A stretch of 64,000 nucleotides of DNA from Eudorina sp. 2006-703-Eu-15 (taxonomy: Eukaryota; Chlorophyta; Chlorophyceae; Chlamydomonadales; Volvocaceae), in contig BDSI01000005.1 in NCBI GenBank assembly GCA_003117195.1, positions 294,857 to 358,856 of the forward strand, given 5' to 3'. The position numbers were made by a program, and so were the translations under genes. The notes beneath the pieces are model-generated. The model saw only the letters and a list, made by a program, of their open reading frames with translations. It did no database searches and had not been told where the DNA came from. This document shows positions 49,746-61,722 of this stretch, piece after piece. The number at the start of each line of letters is the position of its first letter. Position 1 is the stretch's first letter.

Positions 49746-50301
49746 TGTTCACATGCTTTTTAACGTAGGAGCACCAAGAGCCTGTTTCCAATCAGGAGTC
49801 GCGTTCGAATTTCCCCTTGCGCGTCGCCCGTTTGCCGCAAGCTTGGCATAGGACGAAAGCATAATGTTAGCAATTCCACAATTCAATTGTGGTTATGCAG
49901 AAAGGTGCCAATTGGGGAAGCTGTTTAAGCCCCCATTGGAAACGTCCGTACCATTAGCGCCCCGGTAGACTCCGTTTATTTGTGGGATGGTCCGGGGCAC
50001 CCCATAAGTTAACGCTGACCGCTAACGCTTTAATTGGCGGGATTCACAAACAAGCTGCGACCGTACTAGTTTTTGCCGTTTGCCGTATTGTTGGACCTCA
50101 AAATTACTATACCACGCCAGCGCTTGAATGAATACCAAGGATGCGATCTTCGTGAGAGTACTTGAGTTTTATAATTGCGTGCATAATGATATGGAAACGG
50201 ATCCGGACATGGATGAATTTTGTTGGGCTGCAACTGGGGTCCTTCTTGCGCAGTTACGTGTTTATCCTATGGTACACTTGACACATGTAGGAAATCGATT
50301 C

Positions 50302-53300
50302 ATGTTTAGGGCAATATTCTTGGCTCTGGTTTTCGCCTGTTGGCCACTCGAAGTCAGGCCACGAAGTCAGCTTGCCGAGCGTTCGGTCGGCGGCAATATG
50401 GTTGAATGCCGCAGCGTCTCAGAACTCGCCAAGGCGTTTGCAGATTCAAGTATTCAGATTGCCCTTGTTGTCGAAGACATTGCTCTTTCGGCGTCAGACT
50501 TCACGTCACCAATCAAAGTAGATCGCAATATCACAGTGCTTGGAGCCTACAAGGACAAACATGAGTGGCCGGTACTAGACCTGGGCTTCGTTAGCGGCAT
50601 GGTGCGGAACACGATTGCGGCCTTACGTACTTACGTGATACTTGCCGTCTTCGAACTGTTCCCTGCGCAATAAGCGCATCCGAGCTACGCGACGCATAAT
50701 TGGCGCACTGGTGATGGACAGTTGTCTTGGTAGCTCCTCGATGTTGTGCCTTTCCTGCGCCTTGACGGGCCAGCGCCACCTGCACTTGCTCCTCACACAA
50801 TACGTAACCAGGCAGCTCCAACCCGCCCCCATCCCGATCCCATGGGCGCTTACAGGTGACTCTTGGCGCTGGGCTGATGATCAACATGTCGCAATTGATT
50901 CTAGTCGGTGTACGGAAGGGCCCGTACTTCATGGTAAGCGCTCACTACACCTGAAATACAGTGCGAAGCACTGTCCCAGTATCTCGAGAAGCCTTTATTT
51001 GCCGGCTCTCACCTACTACACTGGTGACCCGTGGGGGTCAACTGGAACATGATTCATCAACACACACATGTTGCGTGCGTGTCAGGCAGGGAGGGTGACA
51101 CCTGTTCCACAACATCCATGCTGTCCATGCATGGACCACACGAAGGTCCCATGACCCGCTGGGGCGGGGCTGCAGTTGTAAGCCGGTAAAGCATAGCCGT
51201 ACAGACGATCACAATATAGGGAGCCCAATATTGTCCCCAACCATCCGGTCGGTACACCTTTGCATCTTACAGCAGTCCTGGACTTTGCAGAGGTGTGGGC
51301 GCACACCGACTGCTGTGACCCGCTGTATGTTCCTGCCCCCTCCCAACACACACAAGTACACAGGTGACTGGGGTCGATCTGGTGACGTTTGTGCCAAGGA
51401 ACAGCAGCCAGCCGTACGCTTTGGTGGTGGCCTGGAACTGCGCATCCATCCAGCGTGAGTGTTAATGGCAGCCCATGTTGAGGGCCACGCACGCAATCCC
51501 CCACGGATGGAGAGAGCCTTGATTGGTGGAGGTCAGGGATGGCTCGCTTATTAGAGTGGGGCCAGCGGCACATATTCTTTAGCTTGATGCGCGTGCCTGG
51601 TCTAGTACTCCGTATAATCCCTAGTACACGTCAGGGAATATTTGAGAAGGGTGCGTGGCAATGTGAGTGTTGACTGGACGGGGATTCAAGTATTTTCAGG
51701 TGTGTGTTGCGGCAGCAGACCGGCTGGTTAACTGCCGGTGTCGAGAGTCCGGAGTCCGGTGTCGAGATGCATGGGTGCGGTGCCCAAATCCATCCGTGCG
51801 CAGTCTTTGCTTCCGTCCAAAATGCAGCGCTTGGGGAAGGGTCTATTGCCATAGTGCAAGCCTGGTATTTTGTGCTGCATGGTCCTGCAGGAACGTGCCT
51901 GCCTGATTCGCTTTATATGGCGTCTAGCAGCAGTCTCAAGCGCCCAGCAGAGCTGCCGGGGGCGCAACTGGCGGGTCGCATGCAGCAGTGGCAGCCCTGT
52001 CGCAATGACAGCTCGGCGCGGCCATTGGAAAGGTGCTGGCCCAGGATGGGGATCTACAATGATATTGCGATGTACGGCACTGATCTGGTCGGGTCGGTAT
52101 ACACACTGGCCTACAACAACTACATCCTCTGGATGTATCAAGTGAACTATCTGGTACGTTATTCGCAAGCAAGGCAGCACGCTGCGATGTAGGGGCGGTC
52201 CACAAGTCGTCTGGTCCGGGTATTTGATTGGTTCCCGCCAGCCCACACATTACAGTTTAGGCCATACCCAAGCATGTTGAGCTCTTTTCACCTTTTTCCC
52301 GATGAAAAGGAACGCAGTCCTGTTTAGCCCGGCTGTTCCATCTTGAGATTCATTATTAGTGATGAGATTAAAGGACAGCCCATGCCGTGTTGGATCGGGC
52401 CTCCACTGCACCTGATGCTGACAACGTCACATCTGTGCTACGCATGCCAAGCAAGCAGCGGCTATTTCCACTGTCGTCCACCGGCGCATTGCCCGTCACG
52501 GCGCTCCCCCTGCCTCGGTCCGCTTGCAGTGCCCTACGGTCATGTCGGAGGCATGTTTAATGGAGCACGGCATCATCGGGTGCTACTACGTTATGTTCCC
52601 GGACAACGACGACGGGGCAGCTAACTCTACTACAGCTGTCACCGGCGTTGCTGTAAACGCCTCGACAGCTGCCACCGCTGGCGGGGATGTCTCCCAATCG
52701 GACGCTCGGCAGGTACGACGGAGGGAGCGAGGGAGCCCTACCTCGTGGGTGAGGTCCATGCATGCGTCTGTCTGGTGGGGAAGATAGCGCCGTGGGCGAG
52801 ATCCCATGCGGCCTCGTGTATGTGTGGGGCTGGCTGCCGCGTGTGCAGCGCTTCCTGCCCATCAATCTAATCAATTTACCCACTCATGGATGTATCTGTG
52901 ACAACCGCTCGCCTCCGTGGATGTGATCGAATGTGCGTGGTGATAGCACCGCCCCTGTCACAGCCATCGGGCGCTCAGCTCTGCTGATTGCCTCTGTATG
53001 CGACACTACTGCCCGCAGTCCCTTCTTGCACCGCTGCTGGGCGGCCTGCTAGGAGGTGCGCCCGGCAGTCGAGGGCAGTGGCTGCTGTAGCCGGTTGCGT
53101 GAACAAGTGAAGATAGATCGCGATGTTTATTTGCGGCTGTGTTATCTGCACTCAGCCTGCTGATGCTTGGATGCAGGCAGGCCAGGGTGTGTGAGCCGCG
53201 CTTCAGCAGTGTGTGGTTGAGGCTGTGGCGGAACGAGGCTGCTGGGCTTGGTTGGCATGCTGGGCGCGTCAGATACACAAGAACAAACGAATGCATTGTC

Positions 53301-56300
53301 GTACTGCGCTGTACAAATGGATGGGCATCTTTGGTCTCCATGGATTGCGTCTTGCAAACCTGCAGGGCTGGGCGCACTTGTGGTGCTTGCGGCCGTGGTG
53401 GTGATGGTAAAGCGGCGGTGGGTGCTTGGGCATTCAAAGAACGCTGACGCCAACAAGGACGACCCTTCAACAAAACGCCCGACGCTGAGGCTCTGTGTTT
53501 CATCGTAAGTGATCCCAGCCTTCACATGGTGCCACACCAAGCAACCATGCACGGCGAGACTGGTCCCAGTGCTTGCTTGCTTTCACACACGTAAGCATGT
53601 ACTGTACTGTACATGTACTGTACTGTACTGTACTGCGTGTACTGTACTGTACTGTACTGAACAATGCTGACTGGTAGAAATAGCAGAAATAAGCCAAGCT
53701 ACTTACTGTTGGACGAATTGTACCTCATTGTGCGCTTTTGACACACAGTCGTGACACTGAGTAGTATACACATGCATGTGTGCCGCCTGCAAATAAAGCT
53801 ACAGACGTCCCCAGTAGCGAGCATCGTAAGAAGTTGTTGTTCCTACGTGAGGCATTCTGTCGCTAGCATTTTTGAGTATGTGTGCTTGCTTTGCCCCGCA
53901 GGCTGCATTGTGGGGGCTGCTGCAACCATATTGATCCTCTGGACGATCAGGAGCAGGAGTCGGGGGTGCAGGTAGGTCGTGTCTGTGGCAGGAACAAGCG
54001 CACCTAGCTAGGGTTCATAGGTGAATGATGACTCGCTCGGCTCCATGCATCCGTCCATGCATGCTTGTTATTCATATGCGTGTGTGCCTCGTTTCCTTGT
54101 CGATCAGCTGGGGGCAGCTGGGGCCTCTATCTCGGGGTCGACATCAATAATGGCTTGTCAGTGTTTTGTGGTCCCGTTGTATGTACCTCCCCATTTATTA
54201 GTCATTTATGGTGCGGCGTACGGGGCAGGTAGGTACGTAGAGGATAAGTTGTCCATGCCCTATTTGTCATGCCCTACGTGTCGGAACATACAAATATATC
54301 TATATATCCCTCATCATCGACACACCCGTCCACTGTGTGTGTCACAGCATGGAACAGTTGCCTCGTTGGCATTGAGCTGTTTTCATTTAGTTCAAACATA
54401 ATTCAAGTGTAAAGATTTATAGGTAACGACTAACCTTTGCAGCTGCATAATATTGTTGTATCGATGGCTGCTACGTAGCTGGCCTGCAGCTCCAAAGGTT
54501 TTCACGATGTCGGCGTTGAGAAAGTGCATCTGCTGCCGCTGGCTGTACCATCCAGCTTGGAAGTGCTGAGAGCGCGACAGCAGCACGTGACGACAACGGT
54601 GACCCATGTCAAGGTGGAGCCACTCCGCCCACTAAAATATGTGCGAGCAGTGAAGATTTCGAATATGCGAGCCAAACGCCGCCAGCCAGCAGCAGGTCTG
54701 GTCATCATCAGGGCCTGTCGCTGAGCAGTGTCCGCAACACCGGCAGCGATTCAAAGGAAGGTATGTAGGTGTTAAGCTTCCATCGCATATATATCGCGGG
54801 GTACAGTGCTGCGTGTGCCGTGCGTGTTAGCCGTGTGGGATGAAAGGGCGGTGTGTGTCCCCTAGTACATCAGTGCAGCGTGTGTTTAGAAATGAAACCC
54901 GCCCGCCCGCCCGAACCCAGGTGCAAATATACTTACCATAGAACCTGCAAGAAAATACTTACCATAAGTAGGCGCGGCCAACAAGGCAACCGCGCCACCA
55001 CCGCAAGGCAAATCACACAGCAAACCCTAAATATGGAAGGGCGTCACGCAGCGTGTGTGCTACCTACCTACCTACCTACCTACCTACCTACCTACCTACC
55101 TACCTACCTACCTAGTACCAACTTACTTACCTACCTACCTGCCTACTTATCTACCTACCTACCTGCCTACTACCTTCCACCGAACTTGCTTGGCCATTCG
55201 CCAAGGCATTTGTAGTATCCTGGGTATGTACCATGAGATGTCCAACATGGACATCTGCCGATCGGTCCTTTCTTGAAGGCATGATACAACAGCATTGAGT
55301 CTGCAATTTTGAAGGCTCGCTCTGAACCAAATGGTTGAGAGGAAGTGGAGACAGAGTTCCGTTGCTTGTGATAGCCCGGCTAACTCTTCAGTCAATGAAG
55401 CGGGCGGTCAACAGAATGACGGAAACATGATAACACACGTCACTGTTTTGCTCTCCGTCCTACCTCCGTCCTGCGTGCAGAGGCGGCCCACACAAACCGA
55501 GCCGCCATAGCCGCCGAGGTGCAACCTGAGAAAGCTGCCAAGCGTGTGTGCTGCAACCTGGATGAGCTCGCGCTGGTCCCTGTGACACCCCTGACACCGA
55601 TCCTGCCTATTGTAAACCTTACCGCGAAGCTCCGAAACCTGGGTCTCGGTCAGCAGGGCCATCCTCAAGAATCGAACAATGGCGCCTGGGCCTCTGCTGA
55701 TGATGATACTGCCACTAACAACCACATGGATGCCACGGACAGTGTTGGAGTCGACAGTGAGCCTGGAGAGGTCCACATCCTTCCAGACCGTACCCTTGGC
55801 GCCGGTTCTTGCGGCAGGGTCGTTGAGGGGGTGTACAACGGCAAGCGGGTGGCGGTTAAGCTGTTGAACACAGGATTGGCAGAACCTGTGCAGCAGCGGC
55901 CCGCAGAGGCGATGCTGCAACGACGCAATTCAAGGGGTGATGAAACAGGAGATGCACGCAGCAGGCCACCATCGATTCCGGCAGAGGCGTGGACCCTGGC
56001 GCAGGAGGTGGCTATCCTGGCGCGCTGCCAGCACCCCAACATCGTGAGGCTGCTGGCGTCTTGTCTCGAGTGAGTGTCACTGCTTGTTGATTGGCATCGA
56101 GTGATGAGGGGAACGAAGGAGGGTCGATATGATGTGTATCAGCAGATGGAACTACCCCAATGCGCGCATACACATGTCCACCTTGCAATTGATAGATGTA
56201 CATATTGGTCGGTGCGGCTGTCACAACACACAGGGGAACGCATCCAACTGACTGCAGTTGCTGCGTGCGTGCGTACACTGCCGCTGCAGGCTTCCGCACG

Positions 56301-59300
56301 TGTGCCTGGTGATGGAGCTCATGGACACCTCGTTGGACAGGATGCTATACCGCGGCGGTGAAGGCAGGATGCTTCCGTTGCCCATGGTGTGTGTTTGTAT
56401 GTATGTATGCTGCCGCACGCACAGGGCACGTGGCGCGCGCGCACTGCTTATAGCATTAGCTTACTTGTATACTAAATCGGCCTTAGACGGGCGTCATCAT
56501 CCGTGTGCCGTCACTGTGTGCCTTGTGTGTATGTCTTGCGGGCCATCGGCGCCGTCTTGAGCGACATATCCTCAGCAGTAATGCACATGTTGACCTTTAC
56601 ATATACAGTAAAATATGACAAATAAATTGAAATAAGGTATAAAATATCGCACAGTATAATTTGGTTCATGTACTACAATATTAGTATATTTTGTATTTAA
56701 TGTATGCCCACGATGGATGGAGCGAGTGCTTGCATGCTCGCCATGTGCAGGTGCTCGACCTCGGGATCCAGATTGCCAGAGCGTTGTCGTACATGCACCC
56801 CACAATTCTGCATCGAGGTGGGTATCAAGATTGTGTGGGAAGTTTGCTTGCTATGTGACCTTTTTTACTTATTGTATGCATGCTCAACAGGGTTGTAGTA
56901 GGTGTCATATAATGGACGGCCCTCTATCCTTGAAGCGCCGTCGCAGCATCCCGAGAAGCCTTTGGCAGCTCTCAGCTATTACAGATGGTATCGAGACCAA
57001 ACTAGACTGAGGATGCATGCAGTCCCTAGATCAATCCCTGATAACGGGGAAATGTGACGGCACCAGAGCGAGGACAACAGTCCAGAGGTTCTGGAAAAAT
57101 GATAGTAATGCATGAATGCATGACTGGGAGGAGGTTACATGGTGAAAGACCCGAAAAAGGGTTAGACGCGTGTCAGCCTGAGGGCACGACGCGACGTGGA
57201 GTTGCGCCCCACACACGGCTCAGGGTTGGCGATGGCGAGCATAACTGGTGGCAGGCCTTCGGGTATGTACCGGGACGGTCCCCTTCACTCATAGGGAGGG
57301 GAGTGTAGACGGCCCTCCATCTTATTAGTACCGTGTGAAGCGTCGTCCCAGCATCTCGAGAAGCCTTAGCAAGCTCTCACCTACCACAGATAGAGGCCCT
57401 ATGGAATGATCAGTGATCGGCATACATCATCAGCTTGCAAGCGCTTGTCGTTAATAATAACGCGGGTCACAACATACAGGCGTAGTGTACTGCTGGCGCT
57501 GATGATTACCTATCTACCTGTCGGTCTCGGACGCACGCTCGGGGCGTGGTGCATGGCCGTTCTCTTAGTTGGTGGGTTGCCTTGTCGGCGGGTTGATTCC
57601 GATTATGAACGGGTCCTAATAATGAACTAGCTAGTCAGTATCGCACCTGCGGTGCGCTGGCAGACTTCTTAGATAGACTATAGGCGTTCAGCTAGTTCGC
57701 CAATGGATGGAAGTATGAGGCGATAACATGCCCGTGATCGATGCCCTTAGATGTTCTGGGCCGCACGCGTGCTACACACACTGACGCGACCAACGAGCAT
57801 GCATACATACCTGTCCTTACTTGGCCAAGAAGCCCGGGTAATCTTGCAAACCGCGTCGTTTTGGGGAGGATTATTGCAATTGTTAGTCTTCTCAATGGAA
57901 TGCCTAGTAAGTGCGAGTCATCAGCAGCAGGTCGCGTTGATTACTCGTCTGAACCCACGAGCGACTGCCTCACCAGAGTGCTGCTTCTATCGCCAAGTCC
58001 CGCCTCTCCGACGCAACGGGAACCCGTTGCACGCCCGCCTCACGCACACATATACATACACACGCAAAAACGGCCTGCGGGACCAGCCAACGTTGGGAAC
58101 AGTATCGGCACTACCGTGCAGGCAGGCGTCGCCAACCAGCCCGGCCGCACAGCCCATCACGGTGCAAGGCCGTGAAGGTGCGTGCGTGTGAGCAGCTCAA
58201 ACCCAAACGCCAAACCGTACGTACTCACCTCAACCGTGCGACAGCGGCGGCTGGCCTGACACCACGTGCGTGTGACCCCGGCAGCGAGCGCGCGCCTGCT
58301 GCTGTGCTGCCCCAGCCCGGCGGCCCATCTCGTCTGTCAACGGCCAGAAGGATCCCTTTGGTAGCGGTCAATTAGGGCAATGCCAGCAGTATGTTCGTGT
58401 ACGAGGATCCCATTATTAGTGAGTTGGATGTGAACACCTCGATGTATGAGGACTCCCACCAAGCAAAGCTCGCTGATGCCTCTGACTCCAGCTGCTCAAT
58501 CCGTCCAGCAAGGGATTCCATCTCTATCTGTGTCGGCCCTGCAGACCTGAAGCCCCCCAACGTGCTGATCTCGCGGCCGGACAGCCCAGCACCGATCGCC
58601 AAGCTAGGGGTAGGTCGTTGTCATCATCCTCTACCCGCGCGAAGTTCTGTGCAAATCTATGACCGCCCATGCATGACATTTCTAGATCGGTCGCTCGATT
58701 AGCTAGCTTCTTTATTGTCTCTGTTCTTGTAACGCTGGGTTACAGTATAAGTCCCTCAGCTGTCACCGATGACCCGCGGGGTCCGCTGTAACATCCTTAA
58801 TAATAAGAAGTCCCTACAATTTACCCTGAACAGCATCTCGAGAAACCTTTGGCCCCGCTGTGTTACAGTTCTTTCATTCGCGGCCTACGTTTTATTGGCT
58901 TGGTTTCAAACGAAGAGGTGCACACAACCAACAGTTATTATCTTTTGAGGGAGGTGCACGCAATGAACACATCTCATCTCTTTACAATGCATTCGTCTCA
59001 TTGTATGCACACCCGACCTACCGTGATCATCAAGCCGTGTATTGTACGTGCCGTACATGCAGGACTTTGGCATGTCGCGCCTGCTCAACACGGTCCTGAT
59101 CACCCGCAATCCAGGAGTCGGAACGGTATGATATGACGTACACGCACACATGGCTGTGGCTGCTCTATCTTGCTCCTGCTGGCCCTCGTGCGTGCAAATT
59201 CCCACATCGTTCCATCCTGCCGTTCACACAGGCACCGTACATGGCCCCGGAGACATTCGATCTCCAAAACGAAGGCATGATCACAGACCGCACGGTGGGT

Positions 59301-60576
59301 CATCACTGAATACTCAGTTGCGAGCGCGACTAAGTATGAGTATGTGTATGTGCATATATATGTATATATGTATGTGTTCTTAGGCAGGCATGCAGAACGT
59401 TTATATACATATATAAACGTATATCAGCCGATGAGGCACAACTGCGGTAGCACATGGTAATGCCGAGCCAACCGTAATTGAGGCCGCAGATAACGCCCCG
59501 TACGATAAGCTGGTCTGGCTGCGACAAAAGGATACAGGACTATATATCAATGACCTTAATAGGGGCATCCTCAAAGGTCTGCAAAAGAAAACGTTCTCGG
59601 GATTTACAACCGACACGACCCTAACTGAAAAATGGCGCGACGCGTCGACAAAGCTAGACTCTAAATGCAGCAACGCCTATCTACTTAAACAGCTCTCACA
59701 CTAGTCATTGGCTAAAAATCCAAGTGCTGAAGGCACGGTACGGACTCTTGTATAATGCGAAGCTGAAGAAATTGTACGGTCGCGGCGGGGATGGCCACTG
59801 CCCTGTCTGCCGCAATTGCAACCCGTCGGGCCCCACAACGGACTCCGGAGCCCACATACTTGGAGGCAGGCTGCCAGCACGCGACGTTTAAAGGCATGTA
59901 CATCAACCGGCACAACCAGGCGACACGCATCATTGCGGATTGCCTCAACCGGGGCCGCTACGGAGGCTGTTTCATGGTTATGGACGCTGGCAAGGCAGAG
60001 GATATCCCACCGTTCTGCAGTAGCACGCGGGTACCCAAATGGATGCTGCCGCATCTGACTGAAGAGGAGGTCCGACGCCTCCGACCTGACATAATGTTCA
60101 TACCCACACTCGCCTCTCACAAAACCAAGCGCAAACGCTACCAGGGACCCGTGGACAAGACCAAGCAAGAAGTGGAGTACACTGGCGACCTACAGCACGC
60201 CGAAAAACTAACACAGAAGACAACGCAGCATGCCAGACTCAAAGAGAAACTAACAAAGGCGGGGTGGACAGTGCACTACGCCGAGGCGCAAATAGTCACA
60301 CTGGGCAGCAGTACTGGAACCCTGCCGACTACACTTAAGTCGCTACTCTGCAGACTCGGAGCGACCACCGACCAGGCCCACAGCACCTGCCTGCACATCC
60401 ATCGACACACGATAGAAACCGCAGACGCAATCATCCGGACCCGGCGAGTGATGGAGGGTGGGATAAAATGATAATAACCAACCTAGGCTTCCCCGGTGGT
60501 GCGGGCATACAGGGGTGACTACGCCACCCCTCAGTTCCCCACCCCTTTCATGCACGCCAGGCTTCGGCCGGCGTAC

Positions 60577-60633
<57 letters not shown>

Positions 60634-61665
60634 ACGTATATCAGTGAGTACGTAAAAAGGGTGAGCTTGCTTGCGAGCCTGAGATGCAGGCGGGATCGCC
60701 GCTGCATGTATGTGATAGATAGGTAGGCGTATGTAGTTGATATCTGAGATGAGTTCTGATCCGAAATGCGTGCCTGAAGCTTGAAACTGAGACAAGGACA
60801 TACATGTATTCTTTCATGTATGTCATATCTTGCTACCTTTCAGGATATCTACTCAATGGGCATAATTCTATGGGAAATGCTGTCCGGGAAGCAGCCCTGG
60901 GCTGACATGACCTTGTTCCAGGTGGGTTCGAGGTCAAGTACGGTAAGCATTAGCTATAGCCAGAGCACCCTTAGTAAACCCTTGGTAAGCATTAGCTATA
61001 GCCAGAGCAAGACGCTCGGAACAATCTTGTTGGCGCACGCAGCACAAGATTAGAAGTAGCTATCTAGAGGGGTGACAAGCAACACTTTGTGGGGAGGGAG
61101 AGGCGGGCTAGCTAGGCGGGCCGAACACTGGCAGGGTCGATCATCATACTGCCGAAGGTGGCTGCTTAATGTGCAACTACTTAAACTACTGCTGCTAATA
61201 AGCCTTACTTCGCCATTGGTTATTACTGCATGTACATGCCGCTGCTGGGATCTATCTAGTTGATTGGGTATTGGATCTGGCAGCTGACAGCAGGACGATG
61301 AAACCAAGCAAACACACAGTTGCATTTGCTGGCAAGATGCACACAAGCCTTCGCCATATTTCCATGCGTGTTTGTTGCCGTCCGCCCCGACGAACGGACA
61401 GATTGCTGCCCTAGTGACCATCGGTCAGCAACGTCTGCCCCTCGACGGCATTCCGGATGGTCGATGCCCGCCCAAGCTGCGAGCGCTGCTGGAGGCTTGC
61501 TGGGAGATGGAGCCACGCCGGCGACCCGCGGCAGCGGAAGTGGTTAAGATGCTGGCGCTCGTGCGGCAGCAGGTGTGGGCCGGGGCTGGGGCTACGACTG
61601 CTGGGGCGGGGGCGGGTGCTGGACCAGGCTCGTCAGGCTGCGACGACGGCTACGTACCGCCCTAG
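50302..61665 (+). CDS. Receptor-like TKL protein kinase, 16 exons, 876 aa
   Basis: Exons: 50302-50601, 50856-50933, 51364-51454, 51804-52153, 52530-52712, 53019-53055, 53902-53971, 54525-54760, 55481-56069, 56290-56386, 56751-56817, 58545-58609, 59063-59125, 59232-59294, 60844-60921, 61402-61665; 2631 nt in phase, ATG to TAG. Residues 1-20 form a signal peptide (FRAIFLALVFACW). The ectodomain reaches about 334 and lacks a named fold; it repeats short beta-strand phrases (VTLGAGLMINMSQLILVGV). A membrane helix at about 337-362 spans an exon junction (LLGGLLG, CIVGAAATILILW), followed by Arg/Ser. Kinase: LGAGSCGRV (554), VAVKLL (575), HRDLKPPNVLI (698), DFGMSR (722), APYMAPE, DIYSMGIILWEML, CPPKLRALLEACW. 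It would signal from the plasma membrane; the ligand is unknown. One intron carries a LINE. Confidence 0.93.
50961..51020 (+). repeat. Dispersed repeat family R2
   Basis: GTCCCAGTATCTCGAGAAGC, CTTTATTTGCCGGCTCTCACC. Related copies at 56911-56988, 57307-57391 and 58821-58865, all in introns of the receptor kinase. Confidence 0.6.
54880..55050 (+). repeat. Dispersed repeat family R3, long copy
   Basis: Aligns over about 170 bp with 33940-34125, in the receptor-kinase intron 54761-55480. Confidence 0.85.
55060..55170. repeat. CTAC/CTAT microsatellite
   Basis: About 100 bp of TACC units with interruptions, adjacent to the R3 copy in the same intron. Confidence 0.9.
56911..56988 (+). repeat. Dispersed repeat family R2
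   Basis: ACGGCCCTCTATCCTTGAAG, CGCAGCATCCCGAGAAGCC, TTTGGCAGCTCTCAG. Confidence 0.6.
57307..57391 (+). repeat. Dispersed repeat family R2
   Basis: ACGGCCCTCCATCTTATTAG, GTCCCAGCATCTCGAGAAGC, AGCTCTCACCTACCACAGA. Confidence 0.6.
58757..58806 (+). repeat. Dispersed repeat family R1, short copy
   Basis: GCTGTCACCGATGACCCG, CGGGGTCCGCTGTAACATCC, then TTAATAATAAG. A short R2 piece follows at 58821-58865. Confidence 0.7.
59414..59427. repeat. Left target-site duplication of the LINE
   Basis: TAAACGTATATCAG, identical to 60631-60644. Confidence 0.9.
59428..60630 (+). mobile_element. 5'-truncated non-LTR retrotransposon (LINE) in a kinase intron
   Basis: The insertion is bracketed by a perfect 14-bp duplication TAAACGTATATCAG (59414-59427 and 60631-60644) and ends in (ATT)n at about 60577-60630, the hallmark of target-primed reverse transcription. 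It encodes the C-terminal part of a LINE polyprotein (LNRGILKGLQKKTFSGF; LKARYGLLYNAKLKKLYG; GHCPVCRNCN, then DSGAHILGG, a post-RT zinc motif). It continues in another frame (GMYINRHNQATRIIADCL) to TGA at 60469-60471. At least two frame changes show it is not functional. It has the same orientation as the host gene. Confidence 0.85.
60631..60644. repeat. Right target-site duplication of the LINE
   Basis: TAAACGTATATCAG immediately after the (ATT)n tail. Confidence 0.9.
60942..61008 (+). repeat. Two copies of a 25-bp intronic repeat
   Basis: GGTAAGCATTAGCTATAGCC plus AGAGCA occurs at 60942 and again at 60983, just downstream of exon 60844-60921. Each copy contains a GTAAG donor-like word. Confidence 0.7.
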
Positions 61666-61717
61666 CTAGCACCTACCGGACAGCGAGGTACACGATCCTC
61701 GCTTGCTTGGCTGCCCG

Positions 61718-61722
61718 TGTAA
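61718..61722 (+). terminator. Candidate polyadenylation signal of the receptor kinase
   Basis: TGTAA, 53 nt after the TAG stop. Confidence 0.6.

Larger units (their letters stand above)
48657..50301. other. Region between the divergent NSUN6-like and receptor-kinase genes
   Basis: Should contain the first exon(s) and promoter of the NSUN6-like gene and the promoter of the receptor kinase. GC falls below that of the flanks. It contains one hypothetical ORF and a foldback repeat (separate entries), and a palindrome CCACAATTCAATTGTGG at about 49877-49893. Confidence 0.5.

Noticed and set aside
50675..50855. Exon of the receptor kinase reading RIRATRRIIGALVMDSCLG
   Set aside because: It can be joined in phase, but acceptor 50855 followed by VTLGAGLMINMSQLIL fits the ectodomain pattern better and keeps the following exon in frame.
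53248..53508. Membrane-spanning exon with GLGALVVLAAVVVMVKRRW
   Set aside because: No acceptor matches the required phase; exons 53019-53055 and 53902-53971 supply the helix with correct phases at every junction.
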